From Proteles cristata cristata (Eukaryota; Chordata; Mammalia; Carnivora; Hyaenidae): a DNA stretch of 64,000 bases. Both the position numbers and the translations under genes were made by a program. The notes below the pieces were generated by a model. That model was not told the DNA's origin. It ran no database searches and saw only the letters and a list, made by a program, of their open reading frames with translations. The DNA is taken from assembly GCA_017311185.1 (NCBI GenBank), contig JAESUZ010003110.1, positions 558,001-622,000 of the forward strand, read 5' to 3'. Every line of letters starts with the position of its first letter. Position 1 is the first letter of the stretch. Of this stretch, positions 22,670 to 34,299 are shown one piece after another.

Positions 22670-22790
22670 GGGAGTTCTCTCCTCACCCGGAGTGCCCTTG
22701 CATAATTACCCCAACAAAATGCTCATTGCAGCAGCCAATGAGCTCCTGGTGCTCAATTAGCTTGTAATAGTCAGTTAGGGAACTGCTGGG
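22670..22790. promoter_or_regulatory. Candidate conserved element rich in homeodomain cores
   Basis: gcataattacccc, gctcaattagcttg and tagtcagttaggg cluster in repeat-free sequence. Confidence 0.25.
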
Positions 22791-24724
22791 TTTGAATCCT
22801 ACTGCCCCAGAAGACTTCTTATCCCAACTACCTAATGGAAAGCTTAGAACTCACTTTTTTCCACCTTTTCCTGGCAAGTGAAAGAATTTCAATCAGAATG
22901 GCACAATTGCGGGGGGAGGAAGAGGTGGGGGGAACATGTTAACTACAGGAGAAAGGCCTAGAAGAGACCCCTCTGTCAGGCTGAATCCTGGGGAGGCTCC
23001 AAAAAAGGAGAACCTACATACAGAGCACCCACCTCTCTCTCCCCCCCACTGGTTTCCCATCTATGAGGAGAACCCCTCCACCTTCACACAAGGCCTATAG
23101 GGGGCCAGGGCGCCGGCCCTCCGTGTCCCTCCCTTTCCCCCCAGGGCAGCCAAGCTTCTGACCAAAGCACAGCCCTTCTGGTTGCTATGTTCTCAACTTG
23201 GGCTTCATGGAGTTCTGGCTGCTCACAGCCTACTTCGGGGTTCTACTAGACTTGGTGAGAAATCTAGAATACTCTGGATCTGTGTCTAATCTGAACGTCA
23301 CGTGCACATTTGTGTTTGTTTGGTGGCTACCTCAGCATGGCGGGACCACTTGAAGGGCCGGCTTATCATTCTCAGTGCGAGATTTCTCAACCTGCAGGTC
23401 AAGGACAGTCATCACATCCTTAGAACCCTGAGGATTCTCCAGTACAGGAAGCTGGGCTCTAAACCTCCTCAAGACCGTGTGGACAGAGGAGGAGGAGGAA
23501 GGGGAGGAGGAGGGAGAGGCACCCCTGCCTGGCTGGCTCTGATGCACAGAAGTCCTTGCTTCATCTTGTCCAGAACCAAAGGCCCCTCGCCCACCACGCA
23601 GCGCCATCTGGAAGACTCCAACAGGAACCCAAAACCCCACAGCCCTCCCTCCCAAAGCCCTTCCTCATCGCCCTGGTCTTTGAGAGATTCTCCCTCTTGT
23701 TCGTCCTCCTTGTGTGGACGGCGAGCATACCCAGGCCCGCTGAGGGCTCACCTCAGCCCCTGAGCCCTTGCAGGGAGCCTGGCTGCAGCCCCTCAGCCTC
23801 TTCTGCCAGGGTCCGTGTGCCACTAGCCTTCAGTGGCCAATCGCTACGTAATGAACCCATTCATGAGTGACTTCTGCCCAAAAGAACCCAGAATGGTCAC
23901 AGGGGCTTCTCTGCTGCCCAGCCTTCAGCACCTGGCTCCCACCTGGCTGACCTCGTGGTCCCCAGAGAAGGCTCTGGCACCCACAGTCGTGCTGGGGAAG
24001 ATGAGGTTGTTGGAGAGCAGATACGAGGAGCTTCATACCAAATGGTCCAGTTTCACTGGATGGAATCCGAAAGGTGAGCGAGGCCACAGTGTCTCTGATG
24101 TGGCCCGCTGCAAGGCGCTGGACGTCTCCGGGGCTAGTGGCAGCCTACGTTGTCACGGCTTGGCCATCTCTGGGATGCGGCACCGGTCAGCTGACCCCTC
24201 CGCTCCTGACCCAGCATCACAGAGGCCTCCCCTAGGAGCACAGCTCCCCGCAGAGGAGCCACAGGCAGCTCTCTGGTCCTGTCCCTCTTCTCTGCGTGGG
24301 ACAGCGTCAGGAAAGTGCCAGGATCAAGCTGTCGCCTGGGTGGAAGGGCCAAATCCTGACCCCCGGGGCCTGCCGCAGCGCTCTCAGCACCAGCCCACCT
24401 CCAGCCCCTAACGGCAGGAGAGGAGCAAATGGTCACCAGGGCAGCCACAAGTGAAAGGGGGCTCCAGCCGAGCAGGAAGGGGCTAAGAGCCACCCACCTG
24501 CTCCTGGTGGCCCAGGTGCAAGGCCCTGAGCAGTAGCCAATCACTGGGCCAGCCCACCTGACCCCCAGGATCCCTAGGGACAACGCCTTCCGGGCTCTTC
24601 CCATCTCAGCTGCACAGTCTCTGAGACACTGGCTGTCCCCACAGACAGAAAAGGAAGCTGAACAGGTACAGCAGGAGGATATACCAGAAAAGGAGTATGG
24701 GGGTGGGGTGGGTGGGGAGATGGC

Positions 24725-24930
24725 CCTGGCTCCCCACCCACCCCTGCCACTTCCTGGCTGTCGGACCTTCCGCGAGTGACTTCTTTGTGAGCGAGCCTTC
24801 AGGTCCTCACCTGCAAAGCGGAATCAGCGTATCTACCCTCCAGAGTCAACGCAGGACACCTGGGTTCAGACACACACAGCGCCAAGCACCGTGCCTGAAA
24901 CACAGTAGGCATTCAACCCACAGACAGCGC
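24725..24930 (+). mobile_element. MIR, diverged
   Basis: 'cacttcctggctgtcggacctt', 'ggtcctcacctgcaaagcgg' and 'cctgaaacacagtaggcattcaa' follow MIR order. Confidence 0.65.
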
Positions 24931-24964
24931 CTTTCTCTCCTGCCCTCATCCTTACCGTCCGGAG

Positions 24965-25400
24965 CTGGTATTTACTGAGCAGATATTTGCTGAGAGCCTA
25001 TTATGGTGCTTGACGGCGGGGATGCAACGGAGGTCTTCCATCACTGGACTTGCCGTCCGGACTGCTGAGTCCCAGGCCCGGAAGTAAGAAGGAGAGGGCT
25101 TCGGGGCTACTCCCTACCAGACGCCCATCCACCCGCTCACCCGCTCATTTATTCAAAAACCGGCTGAGTTACAACCCCCATGCAGGTTACTCTGCTAGGT
25201 AGTACGGGGGACGTGGAAATAAATCACATGTTCTGAGAAGCTCAGAGTCGAGCAGGCAAAAAAGGACAAGCAAATAAATAGCTATGACACAAAGAAGGTG
25301 ACAGGTGCCATAAGAGGGGGTAGATAAATGGCTATGAGCAATCAGATGGGGGGGGTGCCTCTTTCCTGCCCAGAAAGACACATCCTATGGCTGAGGCAGC
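24965..25400 (-). mobile_element. L2 fragment, minus orientation
   Basis: 'tgctgagagcctattatggtgctt', 'gctcagagtcgagcaggcaaaaaagg' and 'caaataaatagctatgacac' follow reverse-complement L2 order. Confidence 0.55.
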
Positions 25401-25995
25401 TGACTCTGAAAAGAGAAGAGAAATGGAGCACTCGCCGGCTGGCCCGGTTCCTAGCACAGGAGACCGGCAAGATCTATTTAAAAGGGCTAGAGGCAGGTTA
25501 GAGCCTTTTCTGGCAATTCCCAAAACTCGTGCTTCCTCGAGCCGACCAGGTAGCTGGACAGAACCAATCATGTCAAAAATCCTACAGATCTTTTTTTTTT
25601 TAAAACAAAATCATTTAGCCGTTGCCAGGATGATGAAAGACGCTTGCCATTCAAAGGGAGGGTCCACACCGGGACCGGTGGGAGGTGGGGCTGGATGGTG
25701 GTTGGGGGGAAGAGAAGGAGGGGATGGGGGAGAGAGGGGGACAGTCCCCCCAAATATGGATCGGGGCAACCAGCAAAGAAATTTATGCATTGCAGTTGCT
25801 TTACTACCTAATTAATTCAGTAATTTCAAAAACAATTTTATTTATGTTCCATTTACCACATCAAAAGTAAAAAAAAAATCCTACTGATGCTAAAATAATA
25901 CCTCAAGGCATCTATTTTTAATCAGTTTAAAAAAAAGGTAGGGGGGGGTGAAAAAAATACCCAGCCCTGGTTTCTATACAATATCTCCCAGCAGA

Positions 25996-26053
25996 CCACC
26001 AGCCCTTAGAGAGGGAGAGACAGAGGGAGAGGGAGAGGGAGAGAGAGAGAGAC

Positions 26054-26084
<31 letters not shown>

Positions 26085-26086
26085 AC
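25996..26086 (+). repeat. (GA)n-rich purine repeat
   Basis: A 90-bp imperfect gagaga/cagaga tract with regularly spaced single cytosines. There is strong purine strand asymmetry. Confidence 0.92.
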
Positions 26087-26159
26087 ACAGCCAAGCCTTC
26101 TCTGAGAGCCTTCCTGGCTGCTCAAAACCAAGCTTGTCAAAAAAAACAAATCCATAATG

Positions 26160-26440
26160 GCCCGAGGCTCCTCTCCAATCTATTTTCTGCTCAGCTGGTT
26201 TTAAATGAAGTTATTATGAGTCATTAAAACACCCGCAAGCCAGTGGAAGTCAGCCAATTACAATTTTAAATTTAGCCCGTTCTCTGCCCCATTCTCTTGT
26301 TTTCTTCCTCTGCCCACAGAATGCTGCTGCTGGTACTTCTTCTCTCCTTCCTTTTACCCAAAGTGGAAGAGACAGTTAAGAAAATGCAGAGCGTTGCACG
26401 GCACGCAGAATCATTCACACGAAACTCAAATTATTAGATT
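26160..26440. promoter_or_regulatory. Candidate conserved non-coding element
   Basis: Repeat-free AT-rich sequence with ttaaatgaagttattatgag, gccaattacaatttt and aaatttagcccg. Starts right after the GA repeat and lacks transposon signatures. Confidence 0.25.
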
Positions 26441-26880
26441 AAAAAAATGCAAAGCATTAGCCCCCTCCAAAGGCAGCCCACGTCCCACATCGGCACACTC
26501 CAAAACTCCAGACTCAACCCTAGAGGTCACAGGGGATTTTTTTGTTTCGGTTTTTTTTTTTTTTTAATGAAAAGGGTCTTCAGTGGGGTCCTGTTGAGAA
26601 ACATTCCCGTCCATCACACAAAATCGAATCACGCCTCTGGTTGAATCTGAGAGGGGGAAACACACCGCCAACATTCAGGAATTCATAACAAACAATGAAG
26701 TTGAGATTCAAAGGTAACGCAGGCTTTGCAGTCAAGCATGAATGTCGGCAGAAGTCACTAGATATGATGAGCTCATTTAGTTTTTAAATCTGCAAGGTAA
26801 TGGTCTGTGCGGGGCCATTACAGCAAAGGAACAATTTTGAGTATTTCATGTCAACGTTTCTTCTCAATCTCTTTTTCTCA

Positions 26881-26920
26881 TACACGCACACGCACGTGCA
26901 CGTGCACACGTACACACAGC
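26881..26920 (+). repeat. CA/CG alternating tract with two adjacent CACGTG E-boxes
   Basis: The tract contains cacgtgcacgtg at 26893-26904, two directly adjacent canonical E-box hexamers within an alternating purine-pyrimidine run. Confidence 0.85.
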
Positions 26921-28264
26921 TGCCCCTCGTTTCTGGGAAGCTAACTGTAGCCTTTGCACACCATCCACGGAGTAAATAGTGTCCTTCTCGAAGGACCGAC
27001 CGGCTCTACTTTCTCCATGGACCATAATTAACTGAGGAGTCTGGAAGCTCCACCGAATGGACTCCCAGACCTTTATGTACATTGGCATCACCTCCTGGAC
27101 CCCTCACCCACATGGCCCCTTCCAAGACACCCCCCCCCACACACACACACCCCAGAACCAGCGTGCTGCCCAGCAGGAGAATCAAAACCAGAGACCCCAG
27201 CAGACGGGGCACCGAGGAAAAGGCTGGTTGTCATGTCATTTCACTGACAGTCACTGAAGGTCGGCTTGGAGGCCAGGATGCTACCACGTGTGCCCATCTC
27301 TCTGGTGGCACTGGGTGAGCGGGACACAGTGTCTGTCCTACTAACCAGCCTCGCGGGGAAGAGAACACGAAATACAAAGAGGCCTCCGCGTCCACTGGGA
27401 CCAGAGGCAGTTTACCGAAGGCAGAAGGAGCTCTCTGGATCCTTGTGAAATGCCAACCCGAGGTCCGTGACCACGGCCGCCATGTTTCAGGGGACCCTAG
27501 AACTGAGCAGATGTCACCATCCTGTCCTTAGCTCTGAATCTCCCTACCTGCTCGCTCCCATGGTGGGAGCCTCTACCAGCAGCTCCTCACAGCCCATCAA
27601 TGAAGCTGGGTCTCCCTGAAGTGGAAAAAGCTGGGTGTCCGCCTCCTAGCAGCGCGTATATTCAAATAAAGCTGGAAGGCCACCATCCCCTCCCCTGCAC
27701 CAGCCCATTCCTCAAGGAAGCGTTCTGACGCTTTACATTCATAATCTTCTCCTGAGAGATGGCCCCCTGAACTGTGTAAGCCTGAGGCCCCGGCACACCT
27801 AGGTCTGCCCCTGAAACACGATCGCTATAGTAACAGGGGTTCACTGACTCCACAACTACTTATCGAGATGCTCCTGTAGGCCAGGCACATGCCGAGGGTG
27901 CGCAAACCATGGGTGCCCAGCAGGCGCCCAACACACACCCCCGTGAGCACAGGGCCAGTAAGATGGGCTTTTTCGTAGCAAAGTCCAATACGGACCTTGC
28001 AAAACCTAACCCGCGCACCCATGTGCCCATGCTCAGCTCAGGTGGAGAAATCATCCAGGGACCCGGGAAAAGCAGAAGCAGAGCCAGAGGAGGCCCACGC
28101 TGGTCCCCGAGAGGCAGGGCAGGAGCACACTAGGGTCCAGGCTCTGGGAGCACTCTCTGGGCACTCACTCAGGAGTCCTCCCCAGGCCTTCTGGGCGCCA
28201 GAGGGCTATCTTGTTCCCCCACCCCAGCCCTGGCCGACTTCCAAGCTAAGAAGCTCTGAGGAGT

Positions 28265-28850
28265 AAGAGAGAGAGACAGAAGATCAACCAAGAGGGGTGG
28301 AGACAAAGTCAGAGGAAGACCCAAGAAAGAAGACAGAACATACTGAGGAGCATCAAGACAGGGCTGAGGCCGATGCAGATGCCAGGACAGGGACAAAGAG
28401 ACGGAGTGAGAGGAGACAGGGGGAAATGATGGACAGGGAGAAGAAGAGCGCCCCTGAACAACAGCCTCCTGCTACCACAGAGAGCCTAGAAGGGGGCGCT
28501 AAGAAGGACATCCCCCACCCCCACCGGCAAACGGGGGCCAGGCACAGCCACTGGGGGGGCCGGACGAGAGGGCCAAGGAGGAGACCACTGGATGATGGTC
28601 CCAGGATCCTGGCAACGGGGGAGGGGGGCACATCTAGGAAGCAAAAGGCCGGTGAAAGGGCCCTGGAAATAGGAAAATGGCACTGCCTGTGGTCGGAGCC
28701 TACACTAGCACCCTACCCCTACCTACAACCCTGTCATCTATTCATCCTCAGACCAAAGCAAGGGCCAGCGAAAGAGCCCAGAACTAAGGAAGGACAGAAG
28801 GAGCCAGGGAGAGAAAGGGAGAGAATGTGAGAATAAACACCAGACAGACA
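28265..28850 (+). repeat. Purine-rich asymmetric region
   Basis: The plus strand is strongly A/G-rich (gagagagac, agaagaag, gagagga motifs) over nearly 600 bp, without a simple repeat unit. The bias produces a spurious 177-codon highly charged open frame. No gene is claimed. Confidence 0.7.
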
Positions 28851-29007
28851 GATGTCCTGGCATTCATCTCTCTGGGGGCATTCATTTCCCCATAGGAATA
28901 TCATCACCCAGCTCTACAGAATCTTATGGTGCTGGGAGGGGGTGCGTGGGGAAGAGACCACCCTACTTTGGGGTTGAAAAAATCAGAGATAAACACAGAA
29001 AGAGAAA

Positions 29008-29008
<1 letters not shown>

Positions 29009-29052
<44 letters not shown>
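29009..29052 (+). repeat. (CA)n microsatellite followed by (GA)n
   Basis: About 21 CA units are followed by aaacagagagagagaa. Confidence 0.96.
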
Positions 29053-29056
<4 letters not shown>

Positions 29057-30139
29057 AGAGAGAGAAGGTTATTACATAATTTCTACTTTCTTTCCTCCAC
29101 CCTTAAAGTAATGTTCTATCTGACAAGCTCCTCTCTGAGGGGGGAAAAATGACAAATCCAATCCAAAATTCAACAGCCTGTGTTCTGTTCGGAGAGCACA
29201 CAGTGTACTGTACAGCCCATAAAACTCCAAACAGCCTCCAGACACTGCCGCAATCGTCCCCCATCAAAACACTTTGTCTTGCATACAAAAATAAGATACC
29301 GCGCTGAACGGAATACAAAATCAGCCCATTACAGTACAGGGAGACTGCTACTTAGCAACGAGGGGGCTCTAAAGCCTCAGTGCTCTACAGGAAGCAAAAT
29401 CTGTCGAGCCTGTTGGGCAAATGATAAACATTAGCAGTATTAAAAAAACACAAAAGCCATGTAAATGGATAGACATAATGTGGAAGCGAATTTATAGAAT
29501 AAATTGGGATGGGGGACCGGAGCGTAGGGGGAGAGGCTGGGATCCAGAGGGGTAGAGGCAACGAGCTTCCCAAACCCCTGCTAAGGCACCATATGGAGAG
29601 AGAGACATGTGTATTTGGGGGGAAGAACATGCGAACCCCTCCCCATCCAGGGGCTGGAGGTGACGGGTGGGAGAGAAGTGGGAGAACGCTGTTTAATACA
29701 ATGACCTGCCACGAACTTAGCGAACTTCCCCTGCTCGGCTGGCCCGATGTACGATCTTCGGGGCACATACACCCCTTGGGGGTGGACAGACATGGGGCTC
29801 TACCTGCCCCGGGGGCCAGCATCATACCCACTGCTATCACAGGACCTGTCACTTGCTGTAAACACAATCCCTAGCCGCCTCTCAAAAAAAAAAAAAAAAA
29901 GTTAAAAAAACAACAACAACAAAACACAAACAAATCCAAAAGCACCCCATCTGGGCTGGAAAAATCAGTATATTTCATCAGGTAAAGGGGAAAAATACTC
30001 TGGCTGTGAATCAGCAGCTGGGTTTCGGATCCTCGCCAAAACAGGAGCTAAAAAGCAAACCGTATTCTTCTGGTCTCAGTTTAAGGCTCTTGAGGCAAAG
30101 AGGGAAAAGGGGCGGGGGTGGGGGGGGGCAGTGAGGAAG

Positions 30140-30370
30140 GGGGCAGCGGGGGGAAGAAATGTATTTTTCATCAGCCAGTGGATAATTTATAAACAGCATT
30201 AAACAGTTTTTGTTTTCTTTTTCCTCTCTCCCGTGTATGGGCTTGGACAGCAGTCAAGCCTGCATTAATTTCTGCTTTGGGTACAGTGTGTTCTCGGAGG
30301 CACATCTGCAAGCGATCATAAACTCTCTGGAATGCTGGCAGAACATCCAGACCTGCGGCAGGCCAGTGAC
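30140..30370. promoter_or_regulatory. Candidate conserved non-coding element containing the canonical GRE
   Basis: Repeat-free block with cagtggataatttataaac, agcattaaacag, ctgcattaatttctgc and the GRE at 30280. Composition changes sharply from the G-rich sequence on its left. Confidence 0.35.
30280..30294. promoter_or_regulatory. Canonical steroid-receptor response element (GRE/PRE/ARE)
   Basis: ggtacagtgtgttct matches the classical GGTACAnnnTGTTCT consensus at all 12 defined bases. It lies in repeat-free sequence of intron 3. ZBTB16 is a well-known glucocorticoid- and progestin-induced gene, which makes a functional intronic enhancer plausible. Occupancy is inferred, not shown. Confidence 0.6.
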
Positions 30371-31519
30371 GACACCGCTCTGGGAAAAAGTTCGGGACGC
30401 AGGCCAAGTTCAGAGCAGGGGGGGTTGGGGGGGAGGGAGAGCAGCGTGTTCGAGAGAGAGCCGCCGAGAGTGGCTGCTTTCCTCCCTCTGCCTGGCCCTG
30501 CACCCCATCGCTGCCACAGACCGAAGGGAAGGCAGCGGGCTTCTGAGCCTCTCCCGTCTGCCCCTCTCTGTGCTCTTCACCCAAACCTCCACGGTGCCTG
30601 CCTCTGAAGGCAGGCCGAGGGCGGTAAGGGACCCAAGGAAGTTTCTGGTTTAACCCCATGGCAGAAAGCTACCCTGAGGAACAGACGGTAACATTCACCG
30701 GAGGGGAGGCAGAAAGGAGATGAACTGACCACAGGTCAGACCCGCCTGGTAACAGCCATGTCTTGCTCTTAGCAGACACCTATTTGGAAAGACGGGTGAA
30801 GAGACCAGCGAGATGCAGGTCCTCAGAGGCCACCTTGGAACCCCAAGACGCCTCATCAGTCCTCAGCACGGGGACCGTACCTCACCACTGCGGGGAACCA
30901 TCCAGCCGCCAGGCCCCCCACCCTACTTTCCCTGTCTTTGGGAAGACCCTGGACTCCAAAGCTCGGTGTTCCAAAAAGAAAAAAAAAAAGGAACAAGTAC
31001 AATCCATAGATCTTTGACATCTGTAGTCTCTCTCCCTTCCACTGGACCAGGACAGGGGAGAGAATGAGGGAACCCGGCTAGTTTCTGGTCCCAGCCCCGC
31101 CAGGCCTTTTTCTGCCAGAGAGATGAGCCGGGCCCCCGATGACATGCCCTGGCCTCTCCCCCTCTGCGGCTGGAATCAGAAAACCCATCAGCCAAAGGCC
31201 ATATTCCTTCCCAGTGGCTCCGACTATGGGAAGAGGCTGCTATTGGGGGAGATTTCTCAACATCTGTGGCTCACAGTGCCCAGTAAAGGGCCAGAGGACC
31301 GAGGACAGGGGACTAACTGACCCCTGGCAGAAGTGGACTCCCCAAGAAAGGCCACCCCCAGCTGCGGCCAGAGGCACAGGCCTATCTGGCCTCCAACCAC
31401 ACCCCAAGATTGTCAGCCATGCCATTTCTCCAAGGGGTCTTATAAATCCTATTCTCCAAGCTAGTCTACATCAAAAAGCCTACAGTCCTTTCTTTCCAGG
31501 AAAAAAAAAAAAAGGTGTC

Positions 31520-31945
31520 ACTCCCTTATTCGATCTCCCAGTGGCTCTCCAGCGCTGCAGGTAGAGCACACACTGTTTTGCTAGTCAAGACCCCCACAGT
31601 CTCGCCTCATTGCTCCCTTCCAAAGCCCACCCTCTCCCCCACCGACCCTGACATGCCCCGCACATCCCGGCTACACCGCGCGTCACCACGGCGGCTTGGA
31701 CCTTCCCTATCAGTTCCTTCCAACATTCCATTATTCCCACCAGCCATTTTAGGTTTTCCCACCCTCCAGAAGGGACACTCTCCTCCGCGTGCTCCTCCTA
31801 GAATTCTCTCCTGAGGCTCTGTGCCCACCACCTTCTTTGATCACTTGAGTCAGACATCTCTCCTACTGGGCGTAAACTCCTTGAGGGCAGGGATGCTGGA
31901 AGGCTCTCTCCAGGGGTGCTTAGTCAATGTCCGCTGGCTGCAAAA
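31520..31945 (+). mobile_element. L2 fragment
   Basis: 'agtggctctccagcgctgcagg', 'gtctcgcctcattgctccct' and 'gcgtaaactccttgagggcaggga' follow plus-strand L2 order. Confidence 0.6.
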
Positions 31946-32436
31946 ACAAAGGACGCTCCCAGGACAGGGGCGGCCACAGAAACCTGCAACCCCCTAAATA
32001 GCAGGCAGTCAAGTCAACAAGAGCAAGGAGTTCTGGGTGTGCTCACTTACAATCCACCAGCACCGCAGCCGAGCTCGGGCAAGTCCTACCCCATGGGAAA
32101 CCTTACACCAGCAAATCCCAGAAGCAGCCCGAGTCACCGCCTGGGTCTGCGGTCCCTGCATGCACCTCCCCGGGCCAGGAAATCACATCTTCAGTGAGAG
32201 CAAGGAGTGGCACGGAGACAGCAGGCCGATCCCCAGAGCGGAGGGTGGGAAGGGAGCGCACCCAGGACACAGCGGGGCTCGCACTGCTGCCCTGCTCACT
32301 GTCACAATGCTACACCCACGGTCCCGTCCCAGAAGGAGCAGCTTTGTAAAGCATCCCAGGTGGTCATGCCTCCCACCCAGCTTTGTCTTTTCCCCCAAGC
32401 CCACCTCTGGGAACGCAGGGTGTGGCCAGATCTACC

Positions 32437-32452
32437 CTCATTAGTTAATGAG
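32437..32452. promoter_or_regulatory. Perfect inverted repeat of homeodomain cores
   Basis: ctcattagttaatgag consists of 7-bp arms ctcatta/taatgag around a gt spacer. It places two TAAT/ATTA homeodomain cores back to back in an AT-rich block. Confidence 0.4.
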
Positions 32453-32605
32453 TTAGGCTATTTGTTAATTTAAACTTATCGTTATCATCAGGTAGATCTC
32501 ATAAACACTTGATTAGTTAACGCATTCAAATCGAAATAAAAACTTCAATGAAACTGAACATTCACTACTACCATTTAGGGTCTTAAGAAAGGGGAAAAAA
32601 ACGAG

Positions 32606-32641
32606 AAAGAGAGAGAGAGACAGAGAGAGAGAGGGAGAGAA
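32606..32641 (+). repeat. (GA)n repeat
   Basis: An imperfect gagagagaga/cagagaga tract of roughly 36 bp next to an AT-rich unique block. Confidence 0.9.
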
Positions 32642-33024
32642 GTTCTCCAAGAGCCTCCTACAGGGCAAACTTCTAATTAAACAAATTGTCGATTTCAACA
32701 CAATGAAAACTGATTTAGGAGTGTAAATTTAGTATTCTAGTCACTGAAAATAAAACCTCATGTTGTCGGTCTCCTACAGGCTGATTACCGCAGATAGGGA
32801 AATGCAGAGGAGAGGAAGACAACGTGAGGAAGGGGGAAGAGCCGAGAAGGAAGGGCAAGCAAGAGCGTTGAATTCTTTCATAAATAACATCTCGGCAGAA
32901 TTCCGTGTGGCCTGCTCGCAAGCATCGGAGAGGCTCTTGTCTTGCGTCCTCCTTCGCCCCACCCCTACCAGATTAGAAAAAAAAAATTAATCGTGGATGA
33001 TGACAAACTTGGCTCGGCACTCAC

Positions 33025-33039
33025 TGTACACACTGTACC
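33025..33039. promoter_or_regulatory. Palindromic GRE-like element
   Basis: tgtacacactgtacc is a perfect gtaca-cac-tgtac inverted repeat and misses the GRE consensus only at the first base. It is the third such palindrome in intron 3. Confidence 0.35.
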
Positions 33040-34299
33040 CACAAGGCTGGCTCACAGCCAGGCCTGGCCCGCTGCCAGAACGACAATAACAAACACAGGC
33101 CACGCTAGCCAAGAGGGGGTGGGGGCAGTGAGCGCGCCCAGCAAGGAAGTGAGCGAGGAGCACCGTTCGGCTCGGCTGAGCACAAGAAAACAGCAGGAAT
33201 GTGCCTGGTCCGAGGGCAGCGACCACATTTAGGGCAAGGCGGGGGCACGGGACCCGCACCTGGATCCCAGACTGGCTTCTCGGTGGCCTGCCCCTCGGAA
33301 TGGTCCCCAACGCCCGGGAGCATCTATTGTTCTGCTAGGCTCTGCAGTACGGCTCCAGCCCTCGGGGATGGTCTGTAAAGTGGGTCTGCACTGCAAACCC
33401 TCAGGGGCCGTGCTCCCCGCAGGGAGCCTGCAAAACCAGGCAGCAAGAAAAATCTCGAGTCCTCTAAGCAAGGTCTCCTCTAGACCATCCCAGGGTTTTG
33501 TGATCGTGCAACGGGGAGAGGAATCAGAACGTGCAAAACCCGGCCGGGGCCCCCGGGAGCCGACAGGAGGCCTGGCACCACCGGCCCAGCCCTCCACACC
33601 CCTCCTCTGGGGCCTTCACTGCTTCACGGGGGGTGTGAACGATTCAGGAAGTGGTCTAGTCTCTCTCGGCCCTTGTTATTTATTTTCAAGACCTCCTGGC
33701 ACTGGGGGGGCGGGGGGGGAAGGAGGTATGCGGGACCACGGACAGGAGCAGGAGAGAAGTACCTTAGCCGGCCAGGCGCTGTCTGCAAAGGTGAATGAAA
33801 GCACTACTTTGACCCTCACCCTGCCCCCCGACCAGATCCTTTTCCAAGGGCAAGCGGGTTTCAGAGAAGCCCTTCGGCACAGACTGCGGTGTGGAGGACG
33901 ATGGGAAGGGAGAAGAAAGCCTGGGAAGAAAGACAGGACCCAGCTCCCAAAGCTGCCAGGACATCTGCCACCCAAAGTGGCATCTCAGGGAGGACAGGAG
34001 AGCCCACCTCTAGGCAGCGGCTGGCCCGGGAGGGGTGGTGCAAAGCCACTCGTTGTGTCTGAACTGGGAGCTCCGGGCCCAGCAGCAAGCGCACGATCAG
34101 TGCCTGTCCTCTCTGCCGCTCCCGCTGGAGCCACCAACACGGAAGAGACTAGCTCGCCCGCATTCAGCCAATACGGGCCGGCGGGCTCCTGGCTGCCCCC
34201 CGGTGAGCCCCTGGGTCACAGTCTAAACCACTGTTTTGTAGGACAGACTCAGAACCTGGAGTTTCCCTGACACACTCTTCGGCCTCCCAGGCCGCACTC

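Larger units (their letters stand above)
19933..24724. other. Unique intron 3 sequence
   Basis: GC-rich, with one (CA)n at 22234 and homeodomain cores near 22.7 kb. No SINE, LINE or exon is evident. G-rich repeats (ggaggaggagg) occur at 23488-23518. Confidence 0.55.
25401..31519. other. Unique intron 3 sequence
   Basis: Holds GA, CA and purine-rich tracts, an A-rich run at 29883-29930 and the GRE-bearing block. No transposon copy was recognised. Confidence 0.55.
32435..32780. promoter_or_regulatory. Candidate conserved non-coding element, very AT-rich
   Basis: Includes the homeodomain inverted repeat, gttaatttaaac, cttgattagttaac and gtgtaaatttagtattc. A GA repeat lies within it. Confidence 0.3.
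31946..34299. other. Unique intron 3 sequence
   Basis: AT-rich at 32.4-32.8 kb, GC-rich after 33 kb with a G-run at 33703-33720. The longest open frame in the window (33368-34270, plus strand) falls here but shows no domain. Confidence 0.55.

Noticed and set aside
27319..27333. gggacacagtgtctg as a GRE
   Set aside because: It misses the required C in the second half-site and is better seen as a short inverted repeat.
28297..28830. 177-codon highly charged ORF
   Set aside because: The frame is a by-product of purine-rich strand asymmetry (Glu/Lys/Arg codons) and has no recognisable protein family.
33368..34270. 300-codon plus-strand ORF as a gene
   Set aside because: No domain, proline/glycine-rich composition from GC-rich DNA, antisense in an intron. 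Kept only as a low-interest finding.
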